A DNA stretch of 64,000 nt from contig NZ_JAJQQS010000003.1 in the NCBI RefSeq assembly GCF_021228125.1, positions 1-64,000 of the forward strand, read 5' to 3'. Positions within the stretch are counted from its first letter, which is position 1, and every line of letters starts with the position of its first letter. Below are positions 1 through 7,471 of the stretch, in pieces. This stretch comes from Streptomyces albireticuli (GTDB lineage Bacteria > Actinomycetota > Actinomycetes > Streptomycetales > Streptomycetaceae). The position numbers and the translations under genes were made by a program. Under the pieces are notes generated by a model. The model was given only the letters and a program-made list of their open reading frames with translations, made no database searches and was not told the DNA's origin.

Positions 1-470
1 TCATGTGCCGCGATCCGCACTTCGGGGTCCGCCGGCTCCTCGTAGGGGTCGTCGACCCCGGTGAGCCCGGAGATCTCGCCCGCCGCCTGCTTCGCGTACA
101 GGCCCTTCACGTCCCGTACCGAACAGATCTCCACGGGCGTCGCCACGTGCACCTCCAGATACGCGGTGCCGTGCTCCTGGTGATGCTTGCGCACCGCTTC
201 CCGGGCGTCGGCGTAGGGGGCGATGACCGGGACGAGGACGTTCACCCCGTGGCGGGCGAGCAGCTCGGCGACGAAGCCGATCCGCCGCACGTTGGTGTCG
301 CGGTCCTCCCGGGAGAAACCCAGGCCGGCGGAGAGGAACTCCCGGACCTCGTCACCGTCCAGCACCTCCACCTCCCGCCCCTCGCCCCGCAGCCGCCCGG
401 CCAGCGCCCGCGCGATCGTCGTCTTCCCCGCGCTCGGCAGCCCGGTCAGCCAGATGGTGGCCCCGCTCAT
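1..470 (-). CDS. cysC: Adenylylsulfate kinase, 3' end outside window
   Basis: APS kinase phosphorylates adenosine 5'-phosphosulfate to PAPS in the cytoplasm. The N-terminus reads MSGATIWLTGLPSAGKTTIA, a clear P-loop, followed by LDGDEVREFLSAGLGFSREDRDTN-type kinase motifs; about 156 residues are visible before the gene runs off the left edge. Two in-frame starts exist. The ATG at 470 has an AGGGAG site six bases upstream and is preferred; the ATG at 500 would overlap the cysH stop as ATGA but has only a distant GGAG. It is the fourth gene of the minus-strand sulfur operon and is probably followed by cysD and cysN outside the window, as in other Streptomyces. An APS kinase beside an iron-sulfur type CysH implies that APS can either be reduced directly or converted to PAPS for sulfation. 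Confidence 0.93.
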   Translation of the reverse strand, partial: MSGATIWLTGLPSAGKTTIARALAGRLRGEGREVEVLDGDEVREFLSAGLGFSREDRDTNVRRIGFVAELLARHGVNVLVPVIAPYADAREAVRKHHQEHGTAYLEVHVATPVEICSVRDVKGLYAKQAAGEISGLTGVDDPYEEPADPEVRIAAH

Positions 471-496
471 CGCTCGCTCCCTGCTCCCCTGTGCGG

Positions 497-1180
497 TCAT
501 CCGTGCAGCCCGCACTCCGTCTTGGCGCTTCCGGCCCAGCGGCCGGCACGGCTGTCCTCGCCCTCCGCGACCCTGTGTGTGCAGGGGGCGCAGCCGACGG
601 AGGCGTAGCCGTCCATCAGCAACGGGTTGGTGAGGACCCCGTGTTCGACGACGTACGCGTCCACGTCGTCCTGGGTCCAGCGGGCGATCGGCGAGACCTT
701 GACCTTGCCCCGCCGGGCGTCCCAGCCGACGACCGGGGTGCCGGCCCGGGTCGGCGACTCGTCGCGGCGCAGGCCGGTCGCCCACGCGTCGTACGCGGCC
801 AGGCCGGCCGTGAGCGGCTCGACCTTCCGCAGCGCGCAGCAGAGGTCCGGGTCCCGGTCGTGTAGGCGCGGCCCGTGCTCGGCGTCCTGCTCGGCGACGC
901 TGCGGCGCGGGGTGAGGGTGAGGACGTTGACGTCCATCACCGCCGCGACCGCGTCCCTGGTGCCGATGGTCTCAGGGAAGTGGTAGCCGGTGTCCAGGAA
1001 CAGCACGTCCACGCCGGGCAGGGCGCGGGACGCGAGGTGGGCGACGACGGCGTCCTCCATGGAGGAGGTGACGCAGAACCGCGGCCCGAAGGTCCGCGCG
1101 GCCCAGTCGAGGATCTCGAGCGCCGGGGCGTCCTCCAGCTCACGGCCCGCGCGCTCGGCGAGTATCTCAAGGTCGTTCAT
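497..1180 (-). CDS. cysH: Phosphoadenylyl/adenylyl-sulfate reductase (iron-sulfur type)
   Basis: A 227-residue assimilatory sulfonucleotide reductase that makes sulfite from activated sulfate. The sequence has the P-loop-like SSMEDAV motif near residue 40, LFLDTGYHFPET, and a CC pair (DLCCALRKVEPL) plus a CAPC pair, the four cysteines that bind a 4Fe-4S cluster in the APS-using branch. The C-terminal ECGLH carries the catalytic cysteine. The cluster cysteines suggest APS rather than PAPS as preferred substrate (inference from family knowledge). It overlaps the small upstream gene by 14 bases and lies between sulfite reductase and cysC, so it is translated as part of one polycistronic message. 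Confidence 0.95.
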   Translation of the reverse strand: MNDLEILAERAGRELEDAPALEILDWAARTFGPRFCVTSSMEDAVVAHLASRALPGVDVLFLDTGYHFPETIGTRDAVAAVMDVNVLTLTPRRSVAEQDAEHGPRLHDRDPDLCCALRKVEPLTAGLAAYDAWATGLRRDESPTRAGTPVVGWDARRGKVKVSPIARWTQDDVDAYVVEHGVLTNPLLMDGYASVGCAPCTHRVAEGEDSRAGRWAGSAKTECGLHG

Positions 1181-1343
1181 GGGGGGCTCCCTTGGTCAGC
1201 CCTCGGGACAGCAGTCCGAGGAACGAGAGCCGGAACGCGCGGTTGCACCCGCCGCATTCCCAGGCGCCGTGGCCCTGTTCGGAGGGGCGCAGGTCCTCGT
1301 CGCCGCAGTACGGGCAGAAGAAGGGGGCGGCTCGCTCGCTCAT
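1167..1343 (-). CDS. Small CxxC (zinc-ribbon-like) protein of the sulfur operon
   Basis: A 58-residue protein starting MSERAAPFFCPYCGDEDLRP and ending near GLTKGAPHERP. It has two CxxC pairs (CPYC near residue 10 and CGGC near residue 31), the spacing of a zinc ribbon. Its start overlaps the sulfite reductase stop as ATGA and its end overlaps the first 14 bases of cysH, so translation is coupled on both sides. A gene of this kind sits at the same position in the S. coelicolor sulfur cluster. No function is known to me; a role in metal or redox handling for the adjacent iron-sulfur enzymes is only a guess from the cysteines and the tight coupling. Confidence 0.82.
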   Translation of the reverse strand: MSERAAPFFCPYCGDEDLRPSEQGHGAWECGGCNRAFRLSFLGLLSRGLTKGAPHERP

Positions 1344-3064
1344 GAGAGATCGGCCTCCGTGGCGCGGGCGGCCCAGGTCGCGAACCGCTCGCCGTCCTCC
1401 CGCTGCGCGTCGAAGCGGGTCAGGACGCGCTCGACGTAGTCGGGGAGCCCGTCGGCGGTGACCTTGAGGCCGCGGACCTTGCGGCCGAAGCCGGCCTGGA
1501 GGCCCAGCGCGCCGCCGAGGTGCACCTGGTAGCCCTCGACCTGCCGGCCCTCGGAGTCCAGCACCAGCTGGCCCTTGAGGCCGATGTCGGCGGTCTGGAT
1601 CCGGGCGCAGGCGTTGGGGCAGCCGTTGATGTTGATGGTGACGGGCTCCTCGAAGTCCGGCATCCGGCGTTCCAGTTCGTCGATCAGCGAGGCGCCCCGT
1701 GCCTTGGTCTCGACGATGGCCAGCTTGCAGAACTCGATGCCGGTGCAGGCCATCGTGCCGCGCCGGAACGGCGACGGCCGGACCTGGAAGCCGAGGGACT
1801 CCAGCCCCGCGACGAGCGACTCGACCTGGTCGGCCGCCACATCGAGGATGATCATCTTCTGCTCGACGGTGGTGCGGAGCCGGTCACTGCCGTGCGCGGC
1901 GGCCAGTTCCGCGATCTTGGTGAGGGTGGCGCCGTCGACGCGGCCCACGCGCGGGGCGAAGCCCACGTAGAACCGGCCGTCGCGCTGCTCGTGCACGCCG
2001 ACGTGGTCGCGCCAGCGCGAGCTGGGCTCCTCGGGCGCGGGGCCGTCGAGGAGCTTGCGCCCCAGGTACTCGTCCTCCAGGATCCGGCGGAACTTCTCCG
2101 GCCCCCAGTCCGCCATCAGGAACTTCAGCCGGGCACGGGTGCGCAGCCGCCGGTAGCCGTAGTCGCGGAAGATCCCGACGACGCCCGCCCAGACGTCCGC
2201 GACCTCGTCCAGGGGCACCCAGGCGCCCAGGCGTTCGGCGAGGCGCGGGTTGGTGGACAGGCCGCCGCCGACCCAGACGTCGAAGCCGGGGCCGTGCTCC
2301 GGGTGGCGCACGCCCACGAACGCGATGTCGTTGATCTCGTGGACCACGTCCTGGACGGGCGAGCCGGAGATCGCGGTCTTGAACTTCCGCGGCAGGTTCG
2401 AGAATTCCTTGCTGCCGATGTAGCGGTCGTGGATCTCGTCCACGGCAGGTGTGCCGTCGATGATCTCGTCCGCGGCTATCCCGGCGACGGGCGAGCCGAT
2501 GATCACACGCGGGCAGTCGCCGCACGCCTCGGTGGTCGACAGCCCGACCGCCTCGAGCTTCTCCCAGATCGCGGGCACGTCCTCGATCCGCACCCAGTGC
2601 AGCTGGATGTTCTGCCGGTCGGTGATGTCGGCGGTGCCCCGCGCGTAGCTCTGCGACACCTCGCCGATGGCCCGCAGCTGGGCGACGCTCAGCTGGCCGC
2701 CGTCGACGCGCACCCGCAGCATGAAGTACTTGTCGTCCAGCTCCTCCGGCGCCAGGATCGCGGTCTTGCCGCCGTCGATCCCGGGCTTGCGCTGGGTGTA
2801 GAGGCCCCACCAGCGCATCCGGCCGCGCAGGTCGTTGGGGTCGATGGAGTCGAAGCCGGACTTGGAGTAGATCGTCTCAATACGTGTCCGCACATTGAGA
2901 CCGTCGTCGTCCTTCTTGAACTGCTCGTTCCCGTTGAGTGGGGTGAAGTGGCCGACGGCCCACTGGCCTTCGCCGCGGTGGCGGCCCGACTTGCGGCGGG
3001 AGGCGGCGGTGCCGGCGGGGGCGCTCCCGGCCGGAGACGGGGGGAGTTCCGAGGTGGCAGCCAT
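1340..3064 (-). CDS. cysI: Ferredoxin-type nitrite/sulfite reductase
   Basis: A 574-residue siroheme enzyme reducing sulfite to sulfide. Two ferredoxin-like half domains alternate with two siroheme/4Fe-4S half domains: RDYG(Y)RRLRTRARLKFLMADWG in the middle, CGDCPRVIIGSP near residue 180, and ACTGIEFCKLAIVETK ... NINGCPNACARIQTADIG supplying the four cluster cysteines near residues 440-490. The arrangement and length fit assimilatory sulfite reductase rather than an NADPH-dependent CysI, and the genomic context (cysH, cysC) decides sulfite over nitrite. First structural gene of the operon; its upstream region carries a leader peptide and a hairpin. Confidence 0.94.
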   Translation of the reverse strand: MAATSELPPSPAGSAPAGTAASRRKSGRHRGEGQWAVGHFTPLNGNEQFKKDDDGLNVRTRIETIYSKSGFDSIDPNDLRGRMRWWGLYTQRKPGIDGGKTAILAPEELDDKYFMLRVRVDGGQLSVAQLRAIGEVSQSYARGTADITDRQNIQLHWVRIEDVPAIWEKLEAVGLSTTEACGDCPRVIIGSPVAGIAADEIIDGTPAVDEIHDRYIGSKEFSNLPRKFKTAISGSPVQDVVHEINDIAFVGVRHPEHGPGFDVWVGGGLSTNPRLAERLGAWVPLDEVADVWAGVVGIFRDYGYRRLRTRARLKFLMADWGPEKFRRILEDEYLGRKLLDGPAPEEPSSRWRDHVGVHEQRDGRFYVGFAPRVGRVDGATLTKIAELAAAHGSDRLRTTVEQKMIILDVAADQVESLVAGLESLGFQVRPSPFRRGTMACTGIEFCKLAIVETKARGASLIDELERRMPDFEEPVTININGCPNACARIQTADIGLKGQLVLDSEGRQVEGYQVHLGGALGLQAGFGRKVRGLKVTADGLPDYVERVLTRFDAQREDGERFATWAARATEADLS

Positions 3065-3126
3065 GGCGGTATGTCCTTCGGGGTGGCTCTCAGGGCGCGG
3101 GAAAACGCGGGCGCAGTCCTGGTGAC

Positions 3127-3146
3127 ACCCGCATTGACCTGCGGGT
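3127..3146 (-). promoter_or_regulatory. Hairpin in the cysI leader
   Basis: ACCCGCA and TGCGGGT form a perfect 7-bp stem with a 6-base loop, about 60 bases upstream of the cysI start and downstream of the leader peptide stop at 3256. Position suggests it could act as the attenuator or sequestering structure governed by translation of the leader peptide. Seen directly; the regulatory role is inferred. Confidence 0.45.
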
Positions 3147-3255
3147 ATGCGTCAGGGGCCCGCGGCGGCGACGCTGCGGCGGTGCGGTGGGCACGGCGGG
3201 GGAAGGGGCGCGTCCGCGGCGATGGGGACGGCGTGCGGCGGTGGTGCTGAGGCTG

Positions 3256-3339
3256 TCAGCGCGCCGGACAGATGGCGCTGGACATGCGGCCGAGATCGAC
3301 GTGACGTCGGCTCACCAAGACAACTCCTGCGCGGGACAT
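3256..3339 (-). CDS. Sulfur-operon leader peptide
   Basis: A 27-residue peptide beginning MSRAGVVLVSRRHVDLGRMS and ending SAICPAR. The VSRRHVDLGRMSSAICPAR block is a recurrent actinobacterial leader peptide found ahead of cysteine and sulfur assimilation genes. It holds a single cysteine four residues from the end, so stalling at that codon when Cys-tRNA is low could change folding of the 190-base leader that follows. The ORF is separated from cysI by 191 bases and is in a different reading unit. Upstream, GTCCGC-gat-GCGGAC (3381-3395) is a short palindrome near where the promoter must lie. Confidence 0.8.
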   Translation of the reverse strand: MSRAGVVLVSRRHVDLGRMSSAICPAR

Positions 3340-3380
3340 GACGGAAGCGTGGCACGGCGGTCTCGGGGCAGTCCACCGTT

Positions 3381-3395
3381 GTCCGCGATGCGGAC
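3381..3395. promoter_or_regulatory. Palindrome upstream of sulfur leader
   Basis: GTCCGCGATGCGGAC has 6-bp perfect arms around a 3-base centre, about 40 bases upstream of the leader peptide start on the minus strand, in the expected promoter position. It is a candidate operator for a sulfur regulator; no family can be assigned. Confidence 0.35.
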
Positions 3396-3449
3396 TTTTG
3401 TGTCTTGGAGTGTGGGACGGAGTGTTGCGACGGTCCGCTGCGCGGGCTT

Positions 3450-3625
3450 GTTCCCCACCCCGCCCCTTCCCGAAACCGGGGGCTTCGCCCCCAGACCCCC
3501 TTTCCGCGCTTCGCGCGGTGTCCTCAAGCGCCGGACGGGCTGAAATCAGCTCGTCCGGCGCTTGAGGACCCGGGGCCCGGGGCGGAGCCCCGTTCGGGAA
3601 GGGGCGGGTAGGGGAAAGGCCCCGC
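3450..3625. repeat. Dispersed palindromic intergenic repeat, copy 1
   Basis: The block opens with a CCCGCCCCTTCCCGAA-type sequence and closes with its inverse (GGGAAGGGGCGGGTAGGGG). Its core is a long near-perfect palindrome in which GTCCTCAAGCGCCGGAC (from 3520) pairs with the inverse copy ending near 3570. The same elements recur near 7000, 10.8, 20.3 and 23.9 kb. It lies between the convergent end of the GNAT gene and the sulfur leader promoter, where it could terminate transcription from either side. Confidence 0.75.
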
Positions 3626-3637
3626 GCGGCGGACCCG

Positions 3638-4240
3638 TCAGAACAGTCCCGCCCCCGGCCATGGTCCCGGAGTCGGAACGTCCGGCTCCTGCTCGACCTT
3701 CGTAGCGAAGACCCGGAACCCCCGCCGCTCATAGTTCCCCAGCGCGTGCGGCCCGTCCTTGCTGCACGTATGCACCCACACCCGCTTCGTCGGCCGCCGC
3801 TCGGGCCACCGCTCCGCCAGGTCCCAGGCCCGCGCCGTACCGACCGACAGCAGGGGGCCGCCGATGCCCCGGCCGCGGAAGGCCGGGAGGAGGCCGAAGT
3901 AGCTGATCTCCACCGCGCCCTCGTCCTGGGCGTCCAGCTCGATGTACCCGGCCGGCGTCCCGTGCTCGTACGCCACCCACGTCTCGCTGCCCGGCCGTTC
4001 CAGGAACTCCCGCCAGCGGGCGTACGGCCAGTCCAGACGGTCGGTCCAGGTCAGGTCCCCGCCGACGGCGGTGTACAGAAACCGGCTGAACTCCGGCGAC
4101 GGGAGCTCGGAACGGATGATACGGACACCTTCGGGCAGACGGGGCGTCCCGTCCGGAGCCGTCTCCCCGAACGGCGCGAGATCCGCCGGCGACGTCTGCT
4201 CCAGGGACCACGTGGTCACACTGGTCGTGCTGATGCTCAT
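3638..4240 (-). CDS. GNAT family N-acetyltransferase
   Basis: A 200-residue cytoplasmic acetyltransferase. Residues around 100-130 read YIELDAQDEGAVEISYFGLLPAFRGRGIGGPLL, with the R-G-x-G-x-G acetyl-CoA pyrophosphate loop and the preceding beta strand typical of GNAT enzymes; VWVHTCSKDGPHALGNYERRGFRVF is the usual C-terminal strand-helix (the N-Y-x-x-R-G-F signature). Substrate unknown. It stands alone, with the regulator gene behind it on the same strand after 27 bases, so the two could share a transcript. Confidence 0.88.
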   Translation of the reverse strand: MSISTTSVTTWSLEQTSPADLAPFGETAPDGTPRLPEGVRIIRSELPSPEFSRFLYTAVGGDLTWTDRLDWPYARWREFLERPGSETWVAYEHGTPAGYIELDAQDEGAVEISYFGLLPAFRGRGIGGPLLSVGTARAWDLAERWPERRPTKRVWVHTCSKDGPHALGNYERRGFRVFATKVEQEPDVPTPGPWPGAGLF

Positions 4241-4267
4241 GCCGCCCAGCCAACCACGTGCCCCGCG

Positions 4268-5545
4268 CTACCCCGCGTGCGGTCCCCGGCGGCCGGCCAG
4301 CACCCCCGGAGCCGTCGACGCCGGCAGCGGGTCCGTACCCCCGGGCGGCGTCAGGAGCAGGACCTCGACGCTGTCCGCGAAGCGGTACGGGCGGTGGCCG
4401 AGCACCCCCGCGAGCGTGCGCCGCATCCGGGAGATCTCGGCCCGCACCGTCACCGCGCGCGACGGATCGCCGAAGAGGTCCGCCGCCAGCTCCGCCGCCG
4501 TCCGCCCCGCCGGGTGCCGGGCCAGGACGTACAACAGCTCGGCGTGGCGCGGGCTCAGCTCCTGCGACCAGTCGCCCGCCGGCCCCGAGACCGTCACCGT
4601 CCAGCTGCGCGGCAGCCGCAGGTCGAGCACCACGCGGTTGGCGGCGGTCTCCGCCCCGCCGCCCGGACCGGCCTCCTCCACCCGCACCAGCCAGCCGTCC
4701 GGCAGGGGTTCGAGCACGCAGTGCCCGAGGGACGGCAGCCACACCCGCCCCGCCTGTACCCCCTTGGGCAGGGTCACCCGGCCCACCGGGCCCATGCCCG
4801 TGACCGCCGCCGCCCAGCCCTCACGGTCGACCGCCAGCGCCCGGCCGCCCACCCGGGACAGCATCGGCGCCGCGACCGCCCGCAGCCGGTCCACGGACTC
4901 CCAGTGCCGCAGCCGCAGCTCCGCCTCGGCGACCTTCGCGACGGCCGTCACCAGCGGCAGCGTCGCCGGATTGAAGGCGGGCACCGGACCGCTGACGTTC
5001 AGCACGCCCAGCAGCCGCCCGTCGCGCGGGTCGTGCAGCGGCGCCGCCGCGCACGTCCAGCTGTGGTGGGTCCGGACGAAGTGCTCCGCGGCGTGCACCT
5101 GCACCGGGCGGCGCAGGGCCAGCGCCGTCCCGATGCCGTTCGTCCCCACCTGCTCCTCCGTCCAGGAGGCGCCCACCGAGAAGTGCAACCGGTCCGCGCT
5201 GCGCAGCACCCCGCGCGCCCCGTCCCGCCACAGCACCCGGCCCTCGGCGTCCGTCACGGCCATCAGATGCCGCTCCACGTCCACGATCGCGCCGAGCCCC
5301 TCGCGGAGCTGCGGCAGCAGGCTCCCCAGCTGGGAGGCGTGGCGCCGGTGCTCGACCTCCTCGGCGGGCAGCGGCGGCGGGGACGCGCGGCCCGCGTCGG
5401 GGTCCACTCCGTGCAGCCGCGCCCGGTGCCACGACTGCCCGATCACCTCACGCGGGGCGGCCGGAGGCACGCCGTCCCCGAGGCACGCCTCCCGCACGGC
5501 CGGCAGCAGGCTCTCGTCGATCGTTCCGAGGTTCACCCTGCCCAT
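4268..5545 (-). CDS. GAF-domain transcriptional regulator
   Basis: A 425-residue cytoplasmic regulator. Residues about 60-220 form a GAF-type sensor (IVDVERHLMAVTDAEGRVLW ... GASWTEEQVGTNGIGTAL ... LLGVLNVSG), the arrangement seen in AcoR-like activators but without an AAA+ domain. The C-terminus (SPRHAELLYVLARHPAGRTA ... VTVRAEISRMRRTLAG) is a winged helix-turn-helix. The ATG at 5545 has GACGG just upstream; a further ATG at 5578 is possible. It is divergent from the YihY gene, and overlapping palindromes (5587-5609) lie just upstream of the start, suggesting autoregulation. Ligand unknown. Confidence 0.85.
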   Translation of the reverse strand: MGRVNLGTIDESLLPAVREACLGDGVPPAAPREVIGQSWHRARLHGVDPDAGRASPPPLPAEEVEHRRHASQLGSLLPQLREGLGAIVDVERHLMAVTDAEGRVLWRDGARGVLRSADRLHFSVGASWTEEQVGTNGIGTALALRRPVQVHAAEHFVRTHHSWTCAAAPLHDPRDGRLLGVLNVSGPVPAFNPATLPLVTAVAKVAEAELRLRHWESVDRLRAVAAPMLSRVGGRALAVDREGWAAAVTGMGPVGRVTLPKGVQAGRVWLPSLGHCVLEPLPDGWLVRVEEAGPGGGAETAANRVVLDLRLPRSWTVTVSGPAGDWSQELSPRHAELLYVLARHPAGRTAAELAADLFGDPSRAVTVRAEISRMRRTLAGVLGHRPYRFADSVEVLLLTPPGGTDPLPASTAPGVLAGRRGPHAG

Positions 5546-5586
5546 GGTGCCGTCGCGCGGGCCCGACCGTGAGGGCATCCACGGGA

Positions 5587-5609
5587 TTGCAACGCCATGC
5601 AACCGTTGC
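5587..5609. promoter_or_regulatory. Overlapping TTGCA/TGCAA inverted repeats
   Basis: TTGCAACGCCATGCAA has 5-bp arms over 6 bases, and its right half overlaps a second palindrome, GCAACCGTTGC. They sit 42 bases upstream of the GAF regulator start in the divergent gap shared with the YihY gene; probable operator. Confidence 0.5.
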
Positions 5610-5797
5610 GCCGGGACGCGGCACGGAAGCATCCTGACGGGGAGCGGCCGGAGGGTGGTGCCGAGTCGGCGCAGCATCACCCTCCACCGGGCCCCACCGG
5701 ACTTCCCCCGGCTCCTTCCGGCCGCGGCGGCGGCCGCCCCTCCCGTACACCCCGCCACCGTGCGAACGAACCTGGCCAGGGCCGATACGGTTAGAGC

Positions 5798-6973
5798 GTG
5801 CAGGCAGCAAACGAACCACCGGGGCGGCGCACGGGCCGTCTCCACAGGGCAAGGGTCCTGTACCGAAATGTCTCGAAGCGCAGGATGACCTGGCTGCTCC
5901 TCAAGGACACCGTCAACTCCTGCATCGAGTACCGCGTCACGGGACTCGCCGCCGAAGCGGCCTTCTTCACCCTGCTGTCGCTGCCGCCCCTGCTCCTCGG
6001 CCTCCTCGGCCTCCTCGGCTACTGGGACGCCTGGACCGGCACGAACACCATCGGCTCGATTCAGGCGAACATCCTCAAGGCCTCGGCCACGGTGCTCAGC
6101 GACAAGGGCGTCAACGAGATCGCCAAGCCGCTCCTGCGGGACGTCACCAAGGGCCGCCCGGACGTCATCTCGGTCGGCTTCGCCATCGCCCTGTGGTCCG
6201 GCTCGCGGGCCGTGAACGTCTTCGTGGACACCATCACGATCATGTACGGGCTGGAGGGCAAGCGGGGCATCGTCCGGACCCGGCTCCTCGCCTTCCTCCT
6301 CTACATCGTCGCCCTCCTCGTCGGGGCGGTGGCGCTCCCGCTGATGGTGGCCGGTCCGGAGGCGGTGGTCGACATCGTGCCCTGGAGCGCGGACGTCGTC
6401 CGCTTCCTCTACTGGCCCGTCGTCATCCTGCTGTCCATCGCGTTCCTGACCACGCTCTACCACGTGTCCGTACCCGTCCGGTCGCCCTGGCAGGAGGACA
6501 TCCCCGGGGCGCTCGTCGCCCTGACGATGTGGGTGGTCGGCAGCCTCCTGCTGCGCATCTACCTCACGCACACCGTGGAGGGCCTCACCATCTACGGCTC
6601 GCTGGCCGCGCCCGTCGCGGTGCTGCTGTGGATCGGCGTCTCGGCCTTCGCCGTGCTCGTGGGCGCCGCCGTGAACGCGGCCCTCGACCGCGTCTGGCCC
6701 TCCGTCGCCACCGCCGCCGCCCGCGCCGAGGTGGACAGGGTGCGCGCCGCCGCCGCGGCCCAGGAGGCGGCCGAGCGGGCCGCCCGCGCCATGGAGGCGG
6801 GGCTCGACGACGACCTCGACTACGGCCTGGGGGACGACGGTGTGATGGGCCGGGACTGCGAGCCGCCCTCGGAGTTCCCCGAGCGCTGGGCGCAGTTCCT
6901 GCCCCCCGCGGACGTCCGCGCCCGCCTCCACAAGCCGGACCACCGTCCCAAGCACGCGAAGCCGCGCGACTGA
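5798..6973 (+). CDS. YihY/virulence factor BrkB family membrane protein
   Basis: A 391-residue integral membrane protein of the family once called ribonuclease BN. Six hydrophobic segments lie between residues about 55 and 300 (AAFFTLLSLPPLLLGLLGLL, FAIALWSGSRAVNVFVDTIT, LLAFLLYIVALLVGAVALPL, FLYWPVVILLSIAFLTTLYH and two more), followed by an Ala/Arg-rich coiled tail. The start is the GTG at 5798; a TACGGT -10-like box ends about seven bases before it and there is no ribosome site, so the message may be leaderless. Function unknown; envelope-related roles have been suggested for the family. A strong terminator follows. Confidence 0.9.
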   Translation: MQAANEPPGRRTGRLHRARVLYRNVSKRRMTWLLLKDTVNSCIEYRVTGLAAEAAFFTLLSLPPLLLGLLGLLGYWDAWTGTNTIGSIQANILKASATVLSDKGVNEIAKPLLRDVTKGRPDVISVGFAIALWSGSRAVNVFVDTITIMYGLEGKRGIVRTRLLAFLLYIVALLVGAVALPLMVAGPEAVVDIVPWSADVVRFLYWPVVILLSIAFLTTLYHVSVPVRSPWQEDIPGALVALTMWVVGSLLLRIYLTHTVEGLTIYGSLAAPVAVLLWIGVSAFAVLVGAAVNAALDRVWPSVATAAARAEVDRVRAAAAAQEAAERAARAMEAGLDDDLDYGLGDDGVMGRDCEPPSEFPERWAQFLPPADVRARLHKPDHRPKHAKPRD

Positions 6974-6996
6974 CGCGCGCGGCCGGGCACTTCCCG

Positions 6997-7038
6997 GGCG
7001 CCGGACGGGCTGGAGCACCAGCCCGTCCGGCGCCTTTT
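6997..7038 (+). terminator. Strong intrinsic terminator, repeat-family hairpin
   Basis: A perfect 17-bp stem (arms 6997-7013 and 7018-7034, core CGCCGGACGGGCTGG) with a 4-base loop is followed by TTTT. It ends the YihY transcript. Its arms are the same sequence as the core of the dispersed intergenic repeats, showing that the repeat family can serve as terminators. Confidence 0.85.
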
Positions 7039-7196
7039 GCGTACCAGGGGCTGGGAGCCGGGGCCGCGGGTGGGGGCGGTGCGGGGGCGGCGCCGCAGCG
7101 CGTGCCGCTCCCGGTGCCGCCGCGCGCTCCCTTGCCCCGGCCCGTACCGGGCCCGGCGGGTGTCCGGCGCCGCGAGAGCCGTCCGCCGAAAACCGT

Positions 7197-7227
7197 TTGA
7201 CCGGGCCGCACGGCCCCGGGCTAGATT
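7197..7227 (+). promoter_or_regulatory. Probable housekeeping promoter
   Basis: TTGACC and TAGATT are separated by 19 bases, close to the sigma-HrdB pattern. The promoter would serve the small ORF at 7300 and rsgA. Confidence 0.5.
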
Positions 7228-7299
7228 GAGGGAGATCCACGCGGCGGCCGGTCCCGGCCCCCGCGTCCAGCCGTTCCGACGAACCAGGAGGTGTGACCG

Positions 7300-7371
7300 A
7301 TGGCTGTTCCCACGATGCGCGCTGTCCGCGTCCAGAAGCCCATTCGTTCCACTTCCGTGGTCTCCGGCTGA
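7300..7371 (+). CDS. Small ORF upstream of rsgA
   Basis: A 23-residue basic peptide beginning MAVPTMRAVRVQKPIRSTSV. It has a textbook AGGAGG ribosome site eight bases before the ATG, far better than that of rsgA, and lies 73 bases after a good promoter. It stops 100 bases before the rsgA start. It could be a real small protein or a regulatory upstream ORF; I recognise no relative. Confidence 0.5.
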   Translation: MAVPTMRAVRVQKPIRSTSVVSG

Positions 7372-7471
7372 CTCTCCCGAGCGCTGTCGATCTCCTCGAC
7401 CCCCGCCGCTCCCCGTCGACATCCGCCGCGCGTGCGCGCGGTGCCGGAGCCACCCTTGTGAAGGGTCTCCC

